The position numbers and the translations under genes were made by a program. DNA of 5,286 bases from an uncultured Saprospiraceae bacterium (GTDB taxonomy: Bacteria; Bacteroidota; Bacteroidia; Chitinophagales; Saprospiraceae): positions 1-5,286 of the forward strand of contig CAKZUM010000513.1 in the NCBI GenBank assembly GCA_937921525.1. Direction: 5' to 3'. The notes under the pieces were generated by a model, which was not told where the DNA came from, did not search any database, and saw nothing but the letters and a program-made list of their open reading frames with translations. Shown one piece after another: positions 1 to 5,286 of this stretch; position 1 is the stretch's first letter, and every line of letters starts with the position of its first letter.

Positions 1-161
1 AGTAACAACGAAATAATAAATTCCGCAAGTTGGCTCTAATTATTTTTCTGTTTGAGGAATTTAAAAAATTAGTGCATAGCAGGGCTACGGACTTATTTTT
101 TAAGTTTCTCAAACTGGAAAAGAATAGAGGCAGATGCGGAAGTTATTGTTTTGTTGTTACT
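1..161. repeat. Long imperfect inverted repeat (foldback hairpin) upstream of the ABC ATPase gene
   Basis: Bases 1-80 and the reverse complement of 84-161 match along almost their whole length. The outermost 27 nt agree at 24 positions, including AGTAACAAC at the left end and GTTGTTACT at the right. The innermost 27 nt agree at 22 positions. The middle aligns with more mismatches and two single-base gaps. Only AGG (81-83) is left as a loop, so a transcript would fold into one stem of about 79 pairs. The left arm starts exactly at the window edge, so the element may extend further left. It holds no convincing coding sequence. Its right end lies 18 nt before the ATG at 180, so it probably sits in the 5' leader or promoter region of that gene. 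It could be a small non-autonomous foldback/MITE, the remains of an inverted duplication, or a leader structure; the sequence does not decide. Confidence 0.85.
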
Positions 162-179
162 TATTCTAAAAAAATCAAA

Positions 180-1847
180 ATGTCTGATTATTTAACCGTA
201 CAAGATCTTTCAATTCAATTCGATACCCCTTTAGGAAAACAACATGCGGTAAAGTATATCTCTTTTTCTTTAAAAAAGGGAGAAACGTTAGGAATTGTTG
301 GGGAATCTGGTTCGGGAAAAAGTGTTACTGCATTGTCTATGATACAGTTGCTGTCTGATAAAGTGTCAGTCAGCGGAGAGGTGAAATTAGGTGCTGATCA
401 AAATTTATTAACAGTTTCTACATCAGCACTTCAAGCAGTAAGAGGGAAAGAAATTGCGATGATTTTCCAAGAACCTATGACTTCTTTGAATCCAATTATG
501 TCTTGTGGAGCGCAAGTGACGGAAGCTATTCAGCAACATCAAAAAGTTTCCTCAATAGGGGCAAAAAAGCAGGTGCTAGAATTGTTTGAACAAGTACAGT
601 TGAAAGAAGTAGAACGAATCTTTGACGCATACCCTCACCAATTATCAGGAGGACAAAAGCAGCGAATTATGATTGCGATGGCCTTGTCTGCAAAACCTGC
701 TATTCTAATAGCAGATGAACCGACTACAGCATTGGATGTAACTGTGCAAAAAGATATTTTGAGTTTATTGAATGAACTGAAAGCGCAATATCAATTTTCT
801 ATTATTTTTATTTCTCATGATCTTGGAGTCATTAAGCAAATGGCGGACAGGATATTGGTGATGCGTGCAGGGCATATTGTAGAACAAGGCACAGTCGATC
901 AAATTTTTAACCACCCTCAACACATTTATACAAAAGGTTTGTTAGCCTGTAGACCAGCACAACATTTTCATTTATCAAAGTTGCCGACCCTTCATACTAT
1001 TGAGCAAGAAGATGATATTCCTTTAAAAGATGTTACGATTAGGAGGCAAGTGTTGGCACAGCAACCCATTTTACTAAAAGTAGAAAACTTATCAACTTGG
1101 TATCCAGCAAAAAAGAATTTTTTTGGTAAAACTACCTCTTTTGTAAAGGCAGTAGATCAAGTAAGTTTTAATATTTTTAAAGGCGAAACTTTTGGTTTAG
1201 TAGGCAGTTCTGGTTGTGGGAAATCTACTTTGGGTAGAACTATTTTAGGTTTAGAAAAATCCCAAGCTGGAAGTGTATGGTATGAAGAAAAAGATCTGAT
1301 GACCTTATCCGAAACAGCATGGCGGACCTGGAGAAAGCGATTACAAATTATTTTCCAAGACCCCTATAGTTCTTTAAATCCTGTGCAACCGATAGGAGAT
1401 GCGATCATGGAACCTATGAAAGTGCATGGCCTTTGGAACAATGATCAGGCACGTAAGGATAAAGCGATTCATTTATTGGAAACGGTAGGCTTGGAAGCAG
1501 ATCAGTTTTTACGATTTCCGCATGAGTTTTCAGGTGGACAGCGACAGCGAATTTGTATAGCAAGAGCTTTGGCTTTAGAACCTGAATTTATTATATGCGA
1601 TGAATGTGTATCTGCCTTAGATGTATCTGTGCAAGCTCAAATTATTAACTTATTGATAGATTTAAGAGATCAGTTCGATTTGACTTATATTTTCATCTCT
1701 CATGATCTATCGGTCGTTCGATTTATTAGTGATCGGATTATGGTGATGCGATCTGGGAAGGTAGTAGAGATAGGAGAGGCTGCTCAAATATATGAACAAC
1801 CTAAATCTATTTATACGCGGGAGTTGATAGATGCTATCCCTTTATAA
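180..1847 (+). CDS. ABC transporter ATP-binding protein with two fused nucleotide-binding domains (peptide/nickel importer type, YejF/DppD-DppF-like)
   Basis: This 555-aa cytoplasmic protein should hydrolyse ATP to drive an importer of the dipeptide/oligopeptide/nickel family. It carries in one chain the two ATPases that DppD and DppF provide separately. Domain 1 shows Walker A GESGSGKS (41-48), Q-loop FQEP (96-99), signature LSGGQ (155-159), Walker B ending in DEP (catalytic E180) and H-loop H213. Domain 2 shows GSSGCGKS (342-349), Q393, FSGGQ (450-454), Walker B with E475 and H508. Both sites therefore look catalytically complete. After each domain comes the short peptide-importer extension (HPQHIYTKGLLACRP near 245-259; QPKSIYTRELIDAIP at the C-terminus). 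Domain 2 reads DECVSALD where many relatives have DEPVSALD. The ATG at 180 is chosen because the frame can be extended back only to a TTG at 30 through the foldback, giving residues unlike the family. No clear Shine-Dalgarno precedes it. No permease or binding-protein gene lies in the window, so the substrate is unknown. Confidence 0.95.
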   Translation: MSDYLTVQDLSIQFDTPLGKQHAVKYISFSLKKGETLGIVGESGSGKSVTALSMIQLLSDKVSVSGEVKLGADQNLLTVSTSALQAVRGKEIAMIFQEPMTSLNPIMSCGAQVTEAIQQHQKVSSIGAKKQVLELFEQVQLKEVERIFDAYPHQLSGGQKQRIMIAMALSAKPAILIADEPTTALDVTVQKDILSLLNELKAQYQFSIIFISHDLGVIKQMADRILVMRAGHIVEQGTVDQIFNHPQHIYTKGLLACRPAQHFHLSKLPTLHTIEQEDDIPLKDVTIRRQVLAQQPILLKVENLSTWYPAKKNFFGKTTSFVKAVDQVSFNIFKGETFGLVGSSGCGKSTLGRTILGLEKSQAGSVWYEEKDLMTLSETAWRTWRKRLQIIFQDPYSSLNPVQPIGDAIMEPMKVHGLWNNDQARKDKAIHLLETVGLEADQFLRFPHEFSGGQRQRICIARALALEPEFIICDECVSALDVSVQAQIINLLIDLRDQFDLTYIFISHDLSVVRFISDRIMVMRSGKVVEIGEAAQIYEQPKSIYTRELIDAIPL

Positions 1848-1851
1848 ATTA

Positions 1852-1885
1852 AGAGCAGAGAAGCGAGAATAGAGAGTAGAGACAG
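1852..1885 (+). repeat. Degenerate 7-nt tandem purine repeat (AGARNAG-like)
   Basis: Starting five bases after the ABC ATPase stop codon, the strand reads in steps of seven: AGAGCAG, AGAAGCG, AGAATAG, AGAGTAG and a partial AGACAG. Every unit starts AGA and most end in G, which leaves the coding strand almost free of pyrimidines for 34 nt. The units are too diverged for simple strand slippage to be active now. The tract may be an old microsatellite or part of a genome-wide spacer repeat. No function can be shown. Confidence 0.5.
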
Positions 1886-2011
1886 TTTTCGTTTGAAAAT
1901 GATGAAATTCCGTTGTTATAGGAAAGAAATACGTTTCTAATCCCTCTTCTAATGTCCAATAGTGTAAGCTGTACACGACCTAGAGCATATCTAATAAAGT
2001 AACCTTTTCCA

Positions 2012-2041
2012 TCTGCGTGAACCTCGAAGAGGTTTCTGCGT
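2012..2041. repeat. Small hairpin between two TCTGCGT direct repeats
   Basis: AACCTC (2020-2025), loop GAA and GAGGTT (2029-2034) form a perfect 6-bp stem. It is flanked by TCTGCGT at 2012-2018 and again at 2035-2041, each followed closely by GAA. Lying between two converging genes, it could help end transcription from either side, but neither strand has a T-run after the stem. It also resembles a REP-like intergenic repeat. Both readings are inference. Confidence 0.45.
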
Positions 2042-2070
2042 TGAATTATGTTTAGTTTGAATTATATAAA

Positions 2071-3570
2071 TCACTCCTCCTCTAAAACAATCACTTCCTC
2101 GTCCTCCACTTCTGCATCAGAAACAAATGCCAAACCTAAGAACGTCAAGAAGCCATTCAAAATTAATAATTCAAAACCAAATTTATAGCCAAAGAGTAGG
2201 ACTTCAGAATTGGCATTAATCAGATAAGTCAAAATAGGTGCAGCAATACAGATGTATGGTACTAAAGAATCATTCACTTTTCTTTTAGTAAAAAAACCGA
2301 ATGTATATAAACCTAGCAAAGGGCCATAGGTATAACTAGCTACTGTAAAAATAGCAGCAATGACCGCATCGTTATTAATAAACCAGAATAGTAGAATAAC
2401 AAAGAATAAAAGAATAGAAAACCCAATATGTACCTTCAAGCGCGTTTGTTTCTGTTCTGCTTCAGATGTCTCTTTCTTTTCAAAATCAAGAACATCTATA
2501 CAAAAAGAAGTAGTTAAGGCAGTCAATGCAGAATCAGCGCTGGAATAGGCAGCCGCAATTAAGCCGAGTAAAAACATAATTCCTATAAAAGGCGACAAAT
2601 GATTCAGAGCAATGGTTGGATATAATAAATCTGATCGTTCGGGTATAGCAATGCCTACCTGATTCGCATAGATGTATAACAAAGCACCAAGCGATAGAAA
2701 TAATAGTTTGGCAATGACTAAAGCAATACTAAACCAAAACATATTTTTTTGTGCATCCCCAATAGATCGGCAACTCAAATTCTTTTGCATCATATCTTGA
2801 TCTAAGCCCGTCATAACGATAGCTATGGATGCACCTGCCAAAAACTGCTTAATGAAATTTTTAGGATCACTCCAACCCCCTTCTAAAAAGAAGGTTTGAG
2901 AATAAGGACTATCAGAGACGGTTTGCACTAATCCACTAAAGGATAAATCCATTTTTTGCCCAATAGCAACAACGGTAAGAATTACAGCAGACAGCATACA
3001 AAAGGTTTGCAAGGTATCTGTCCAAACAATCGTTTTAATGCCACCTTGAAAAGTATAAATCCAAATGAGTAGAATAGTAATCAATACCGTTGCCCAAAAT
3101 GGAACACCAAAAGATTCCATAACAAACTGCTGTAACACAATAGCCACTAAATATAATCGAAAAGAAGCACCGATAGTTCTGGAGAGTAGAAAAAATCCCG
3201 CGCCAGTTTTGTAGGAAGCATTACCAAATCTTTGATCTAGGTAAGTATAGATGGAGGTAAGATTCAGCTTATAATACATCGGCATCAGTACCGTTGCTAT
3301 TACAAAGTAGCCTAGCAAATAGCCTAAGACCATTTGCATATAAGAAAATTGGCTTGCTGCGACCCAGCCAGGAACAGAAATAAAGGTCACACCAGATAGG
3401 GTAGCCCCCACCATCCCAAAAGCCACTAAATACCAAGGCGATTGGCGACCGGCTAAAAAGAAGTCGGTATTATCAGAATTTTTGCCTGTAATATAGGAGA
3501 CCAACATTAGTACCATAAAATATGCTACAATGATGCCCACAATAATCGCAGGAGTTAGTTGATTTATCAT
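2071..3570 (-). CDS. Sodium:solute symporter (SSS/SLC5 family), substrate unknown
   Basis: This 499-aa inner-membrane protein belongs to the family that couples solute uptake to sodium entry (PutP, vSGLT, NIS). It has about 13 hydrophobic segments, near residues 8-27, 46-66, 77-98, 122-150, 158-174, 183-204, 243-262, 279-301, 327-355, 378-398, 402-425, 435-450 and 464-483. Family hallmarks visible are DFFLAGRQSPWYLVAFGMVG (36-55), the arginine-bearing SRTIGASFRLYL (130-141), GGIKTIVWTDTLQ (176-188), GLDQDMMQKNL (255-265) and AAAYSSADSALTALTT (339-354). The serines of the last motif correspond by family position to the Na2 sodium site. The length is normal. The C-terminus is a strongly acidic tail (485-499). 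The ATG at 3570-3568 is the only one possible, since an in-frame TAA lies six codons upstream (3588-3586). The gene stands alone, convergent with the ABC ATPase and divergent from the methyltransferase. The residues seen do not fix whether the substrate is a sugar, amino acid, carboxylate or another solute. Confidence 0.95.
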   Translation of the reverse strand: MINQLTPAIIVGIIVAYFMVLMLVSYITGKNSDNTDFFLAGRQSPWYLVAFGMVGATLSGVTFISVPGWVAASQFSYMQMVLGYLLGYFVIATVLMPMYYKLNLTSIYTYLDQRFGNASYKTGAGFFLLSRTIGASFRLYLVAIVLQQFVMESFGVPFWATVLITILLIWIYTFQGGIKTIVWTDTLQTFCMLSAVILTVVAIGQKMDLSFSGLVQTVSDSPYSQTFFLEGGWSDPKNFIKQFLAGASIAIVMTGLDQDMMQKNLSCRSIGDAQKNMFWFSIALVIAKLLFLSLGALLYIYANQVGIAIPERSDLLYPTIALNHLSPFIGIMFLLGLIAAAYSSADSALTALTTSFCIDVLDFEKKETSEAEQKQTRLKVHIGFSILLFFVILLFWFINNDAVIAAIFTVASYTYGPLLGLYTFGFFTKRKVNDSLVPYICIAAPILTYLINANSEVLLFGYKFGFELLILNGFLTFLGLAFVSDAEVEDEEVIVLEEE

Positions 3571-3875
3571 TCTCGAGATCCCTTGTTATAGGGAATTTGA
3601 CAGCTGTGCAGATTTCTCAATAAGGTTTAGTATCAATTCTGAGTATATATCAAATAAAATGATATAATTCAGTTGGGGTCAAATCTACAAAATTTCTGTT
3701 ATTTGTAATAATTTGATCTCTAGATATGTAAATATCAAATTTTAAATTCCAAATATCAATTTCTTTTAATACAATCAAAAAATGTCTAATTATCTAAAAT
3801 TCTCCAAGTTCTATCGAAGAATTAGATCAAATTAGCAAAATAATAGGCTACTTTACAGTAAAGAACTATAGATTA
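3571..3875. other. AT-rich divergent spacer with small inverted repeats and a possible decayed reading frame
   Basis: These 305 bases hold no intact gene. An imperfect palindrome at 3639-3672 has TATATCA/TGATATA arms around a 7-nt loop with outer CTGA/TCAG; it lies about 70 nt upstream of the symporter start and could be an operator. Other arm pairs are ATTTGAT/ATCAAAT (3711-3717/3734-3740), an imperfect pair near 3786-3803/3818-3835, and the tight CTTTAC-A-GTAAAG at 3851-3863. On the minus strand, 3793 to 3650 is open for 47 codons and ends in a protein-like stretch containing IITNNRNFVDLTPTELYHFI before a TGA. No start codon other than TTG exists and a TAG lies just upstream. I searched by eye for the Bacteroidota TAnnTTTG promoter motif upstream of the symporter and found no convincing copy. 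Confidence 0.5.
3579..3594. promoter_or_regulatory. Small hairpin overlapping the weak ribosome-binding region of the symporter
   Basis: TCCCT (3579-3583) and AGGGA (3590-3594) form a 5-bp stem with a 6-nt loop, 9 nt from the symporter start codon. On the minus strand its downstream arm reads AAGGGAT, the only purine run resembling a Shine-Dalgarno site for this gene. Folding would hide it. Bacteroidota rely little on Shine-Dalgarno pairing, so a role in translation is a guess. Confidence 0.3.
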
Positions 3876-4082
3876 GGATCGTCGAGGTTACAAACCATAC
3901 CCATCAGGCTATCAGAAAAAGCTATTGAATACCAGTAAGTTATGGGGCGGAGGTAGATGGCAGAAATTTTAAAAATGGCTGTCATCTTTCCCAGAAACCC
4001 AGATGACAGCCACTTTACAAGTTTCTGCCATCAATAGTACGTCTCTTAGCCTGACGGATATGGTTACAAACCTCGACGATCC
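3876..4082. repeat. 207-bp nested inverted-repeat element (MITE/REP-type foldback)
   Basis: The outer 36-nt arms (3876-3911 and 4047-4082) match inversely at 31 positions, beginning GGATCGTCGAGGTT and ending AACCTCGACGATCC. Inside is a second pair of 32-nt arms (3956-3987 and 4001-4032). These match at 28 positions, with perfect ends GATGGCAGAAA/TTTCTGCCATC and TGGCTGTCATCT/AGATGACAGCCA around a 13-nt loop. The left side carries about 30 extra unpaired bases (roughly 3927-3955) that the right side lacks. Both outer arms also contain GGTTACAAACC or a near copy in direct orientation. No transposase frame lies within it and no clear target-site duplication flanks it. The nested palindromes suggest a non-autonomous mobile element, such as a MITE or a REP pair moved in trans by a Y1-type (RAYT) transposase; that assignment is inference. 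It ends 28 nt before the methyltransferase start. Confidence 0.85.
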
Positions 4083-4110
4083 ATTCAAAGAAAATTTAAT
4101 AAAATAGTGG

Positions 4111-5286
4111 ATGGTAAATGGGGAACAACCTTTCTTAACAAAAGAACTGCTAACGGAGCTCAATAATTTTATAGTACAAAACCTCCATGCCGATATTACC
4201 CAATTAGCTTTTAAAAAAGAATTAGTCAAAGGCTTAGAAAATCGCTTTGTATTAGAACAGCTATATGGCAAACAAAAAGCAAAAACTAAACTCCCTTTCT
4301 TATTTAAACAAAGTACTATACTCTATCCTGCAAAAGTCTCCGTAGAACAAAGTACTTCAGAGATGGTCGCTACTTGGAAATCAAACTTGGTAGCAAAGGA
4401 AAAAATGCTAGATATGACGGGCGGCTTTGGAATAGACAGTTATCACTTTTCTAAAAAAGTAAAACAGCTTACCTATATAGAGCAACAAACGCCCTTATTC
4501 AAAATAGTACAGCATAATTTTCAGCAATTAGCGGTCGATAATATTATTTGTCATAATACAAATGCCGTTGATTTTTTGTTGACCACAAAGGAAAAGTTCG
4601 ATTGGATTTATCTTGACCCTGCAAGAAGAGACGAAGCAGGAAACCGAAAGATAGGCTTGGCAGGTTATACGCCTAACATGATGGAGATTAAGGATTTACT
4701 TTTAGAAAAGAGTGAACATATTTTGTTGAAAACGTCTCCTATGTTAGATATTCAACAAGCGATTCAACAGTTAGTGGCAGTCAATACTGTTTATGTTGTT
4801 GGCTTGCAAAATGAGGTCAAAGAATTATTATTTGTTCTATCAGATAAACCAGCGACGGATATAAAATTTCATTGTGTCAATTTAAAAAAAGACAGTACGA
4901 GCCACACTTACACACCAAACGATGTCATAGGAAAAACTGTGTCCTATTCTTTACCTAAAAAGTATGTATACGAACCCAATGCGACGATTTTAAAAGCAGG
5001 TTTGTTCCAAGAAATTGCAATAGACTTTGGCTTGGATAAATTACATACGAATACCCATCTATATACCTCAGATAGTCTCTATCCGAATTTCCCAGGACGG
5101 ACATTTATTTGCGAAGCAGTACTCCCATATCAAACAAAACAATTGAGGAAGTACTTAAGTAGTCCACAAGCTAATATTACAACTCGTAATTTTCCATACA
5201 CGGTTGCCCAAATGCGGAAGAAATTAAAATTAAAAGAAGGAGGAGATCACTATTTATTTGGAACGACCTTATTGGATGGTGGGTTG
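4111..5286 (+). CDS. Class I SAM-dependent methyltransferase with THUMP-like C-terminal domain (PG_1098-like), 3' end cut by the window
   Basis: The frame is open from the ATG at 4111 to the window edge (392 codons, no stop). I judge that few codons are missing, since the chain has reached the YLFGTTLLDGG segment close to the usual end of this family. The N-terminal helical part (1-95) carries the family patterns NLHADITQLAFKK and LYPAKVSVEQSTSE. The Rossmann methyltransferase core follows, with SAM motif I MLDMTGGFGIDSYHFS (99-114), the acidic strand end YIEQ (122-125), motif IV DWIYLDPARR (164-173) and the later LLKTSPMLDI (205-214). A ferredoxin-like and then a THUMP-like region follow, including YPNFPGRTF (324-332) and the basic NITTRNFPYTVAQMRKKLKL (355-374). 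THUMP-type domains usually bind structured RNA, so an RNA methyltransferase is likely, but the target is unknown. A TAG at 4105-4107 blocks any longer start. No Shine-Dalgarno is seen; the leader is A/T-rich after the foldback. Confidence 0.93.
   Translation, partial: MVNGEQPFLTKELLTELNNFIVQNLHADITQLAFKKELVKGLENRFVLEQLYGKQKAKTKLPFLFKQSTILYPAKVSVEQSTSEMVATWKSNLVAKEKMLDMTGGFGIDSYHFSKKVKQLTYIEQQTPLFKIVQHNFQQLAVDNIICHNTNAVDFLLTTKEKFDWIYLDPARRDEAGNRKIGLAGYTPNMMEIKDLLLEKSEHILLKTSPMLDIQQAIQQLVAVNTVYVVGLQNEVKELLFVLSDKPATDIKFHCVNLKKDSTSHTYTPNDVIGKTVSYSLPKKYVYEPNATILKAGLFQEIAIDFGLDKLHTNTHLYTSDSLYPNFPGRTFICEAVLPYQTKQLRKYLSSPQANITTRNFPYTVAQMRKKLKLKEGGDHYLFGTTLLDGGL

Larger units (their letters stand above)
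1848..2070. other. Convergent intergenic spacer
   Basis: This 223-bp spacer separates the 3' ends of the ABC ATPase and the symporter. It holds the degenerate purine heptad repeat at 1852-1885 and the TCTGCGT-flanked hairpin at 2012-2041. There are two weak 5-bp stems between them: TTTTC/GAAAA around 1886-1898, and AGAAA/TTTCT around 1925-1938. None is followed by a clear T-tract, so no standard intrinsic terminator can be assigned for either gene. On the minus strand the symporter frame, after two stops (2071-2073 and 2062-2064), stays open for 70 codons down to a TAA at 1849-1851. It has no ATG, and I do not call it a gene. Confidence 0.6.

Noticed and set aside
30..179. N-terminal extension of the ABC ATPase from a TTG codon at 30
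   Set aside because: The extra 50 residues are encoded by the foldback and do not resemble the family. The ATG at 180 gives the usual start, with the first beta strand of the ATPase a few residues in.
1881..1940. Intrinsic terminator for the ABC ATPase gene
   Set aside because: Only 5-bp AT-rich stems are present and none is followed by a T-tract, so a terminator call is not supported.
2360..2548. 62-aa plus-strand reading frame
   Set aside because: It lies wholly inside the symporter gene on the opposite strand and shows no family features; it is a shadow frame.
3876..4082. CRISPR array or tRNA-like structure
   Set aside because: The repeats are inverted, not direct and evenly spaced, and there is no cloverleaf pattern or cas-like gene nearby.
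3872..4086. Target-site duplication flanking the nested element
   Set aside because: The flanks share only ATT (GATTA before, ATTCA after), too short to count in AT-rich DNA.
3969..4271. 100-aa minus-strand reading frame
   Set aside because: It runs antisense through the methyltransferase N-terminus and into the inverted-repeat element, with no recognisable domain; the plus-strand gene clearly explains this DNA.

Overview
This window is low in GC. Its three genes lack clear Shine-Dalgarno sites and start after A-rich leaders. The closest family matches, recalled from the motifs, are to Bacteroidota proteins: a stand-alone fused two-domain peptide-type ABC ATPase, an SSS-family symporter, and a PG_1098-like methyltransferase with a THUMP-like C-terminus. 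A marine or environmental Bacteroidota, possibly of the Saprospiria, is my best guess, but the genus cannot be read from the sequence.

Layout. Bases 1-161 form one long imperfect foldback (arms of about 79 nt, 3-nt loop). It ends 18 nt before the ATG at 180 of a 555-aa double ATP-binding protein of the oligopeptide/nickel importer type (180-1847, plus strand). A 223-bp convergent spacer follows (1848-2070). It holds a degenerate 7-nt purine repeat and a small hairpin between two TCTGCGT copies. The minus strand then carries a 499-aa sodium:solute symporter (2071-3570). Next is a 540-bp divergent spacer (3571-4110). Its first part is AT-rich, with small inverted repeats and a faint trace of a decayed reading frame. 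Its last part is a 207-bp nested inverted-repeat element (3876-4082) that resembles a REP/MITE-type foldback. The window ends in a methyltransferase gene (4111 to beyond 5286, plus strand) that is cut by the window edge but nearly complete.

The genes do not form one pathway or operon. They are a transporter ATPase, a convergent secondary transporter and a divergent predicted RNA methyltransferase. All three are ordinary, widely conserved genes. The least explained material is between them: two unrelated long hairpins, each lying just upstream of a start codon. No RNA gene, CRISPR array, intact insertion sequence or defence system is visible.
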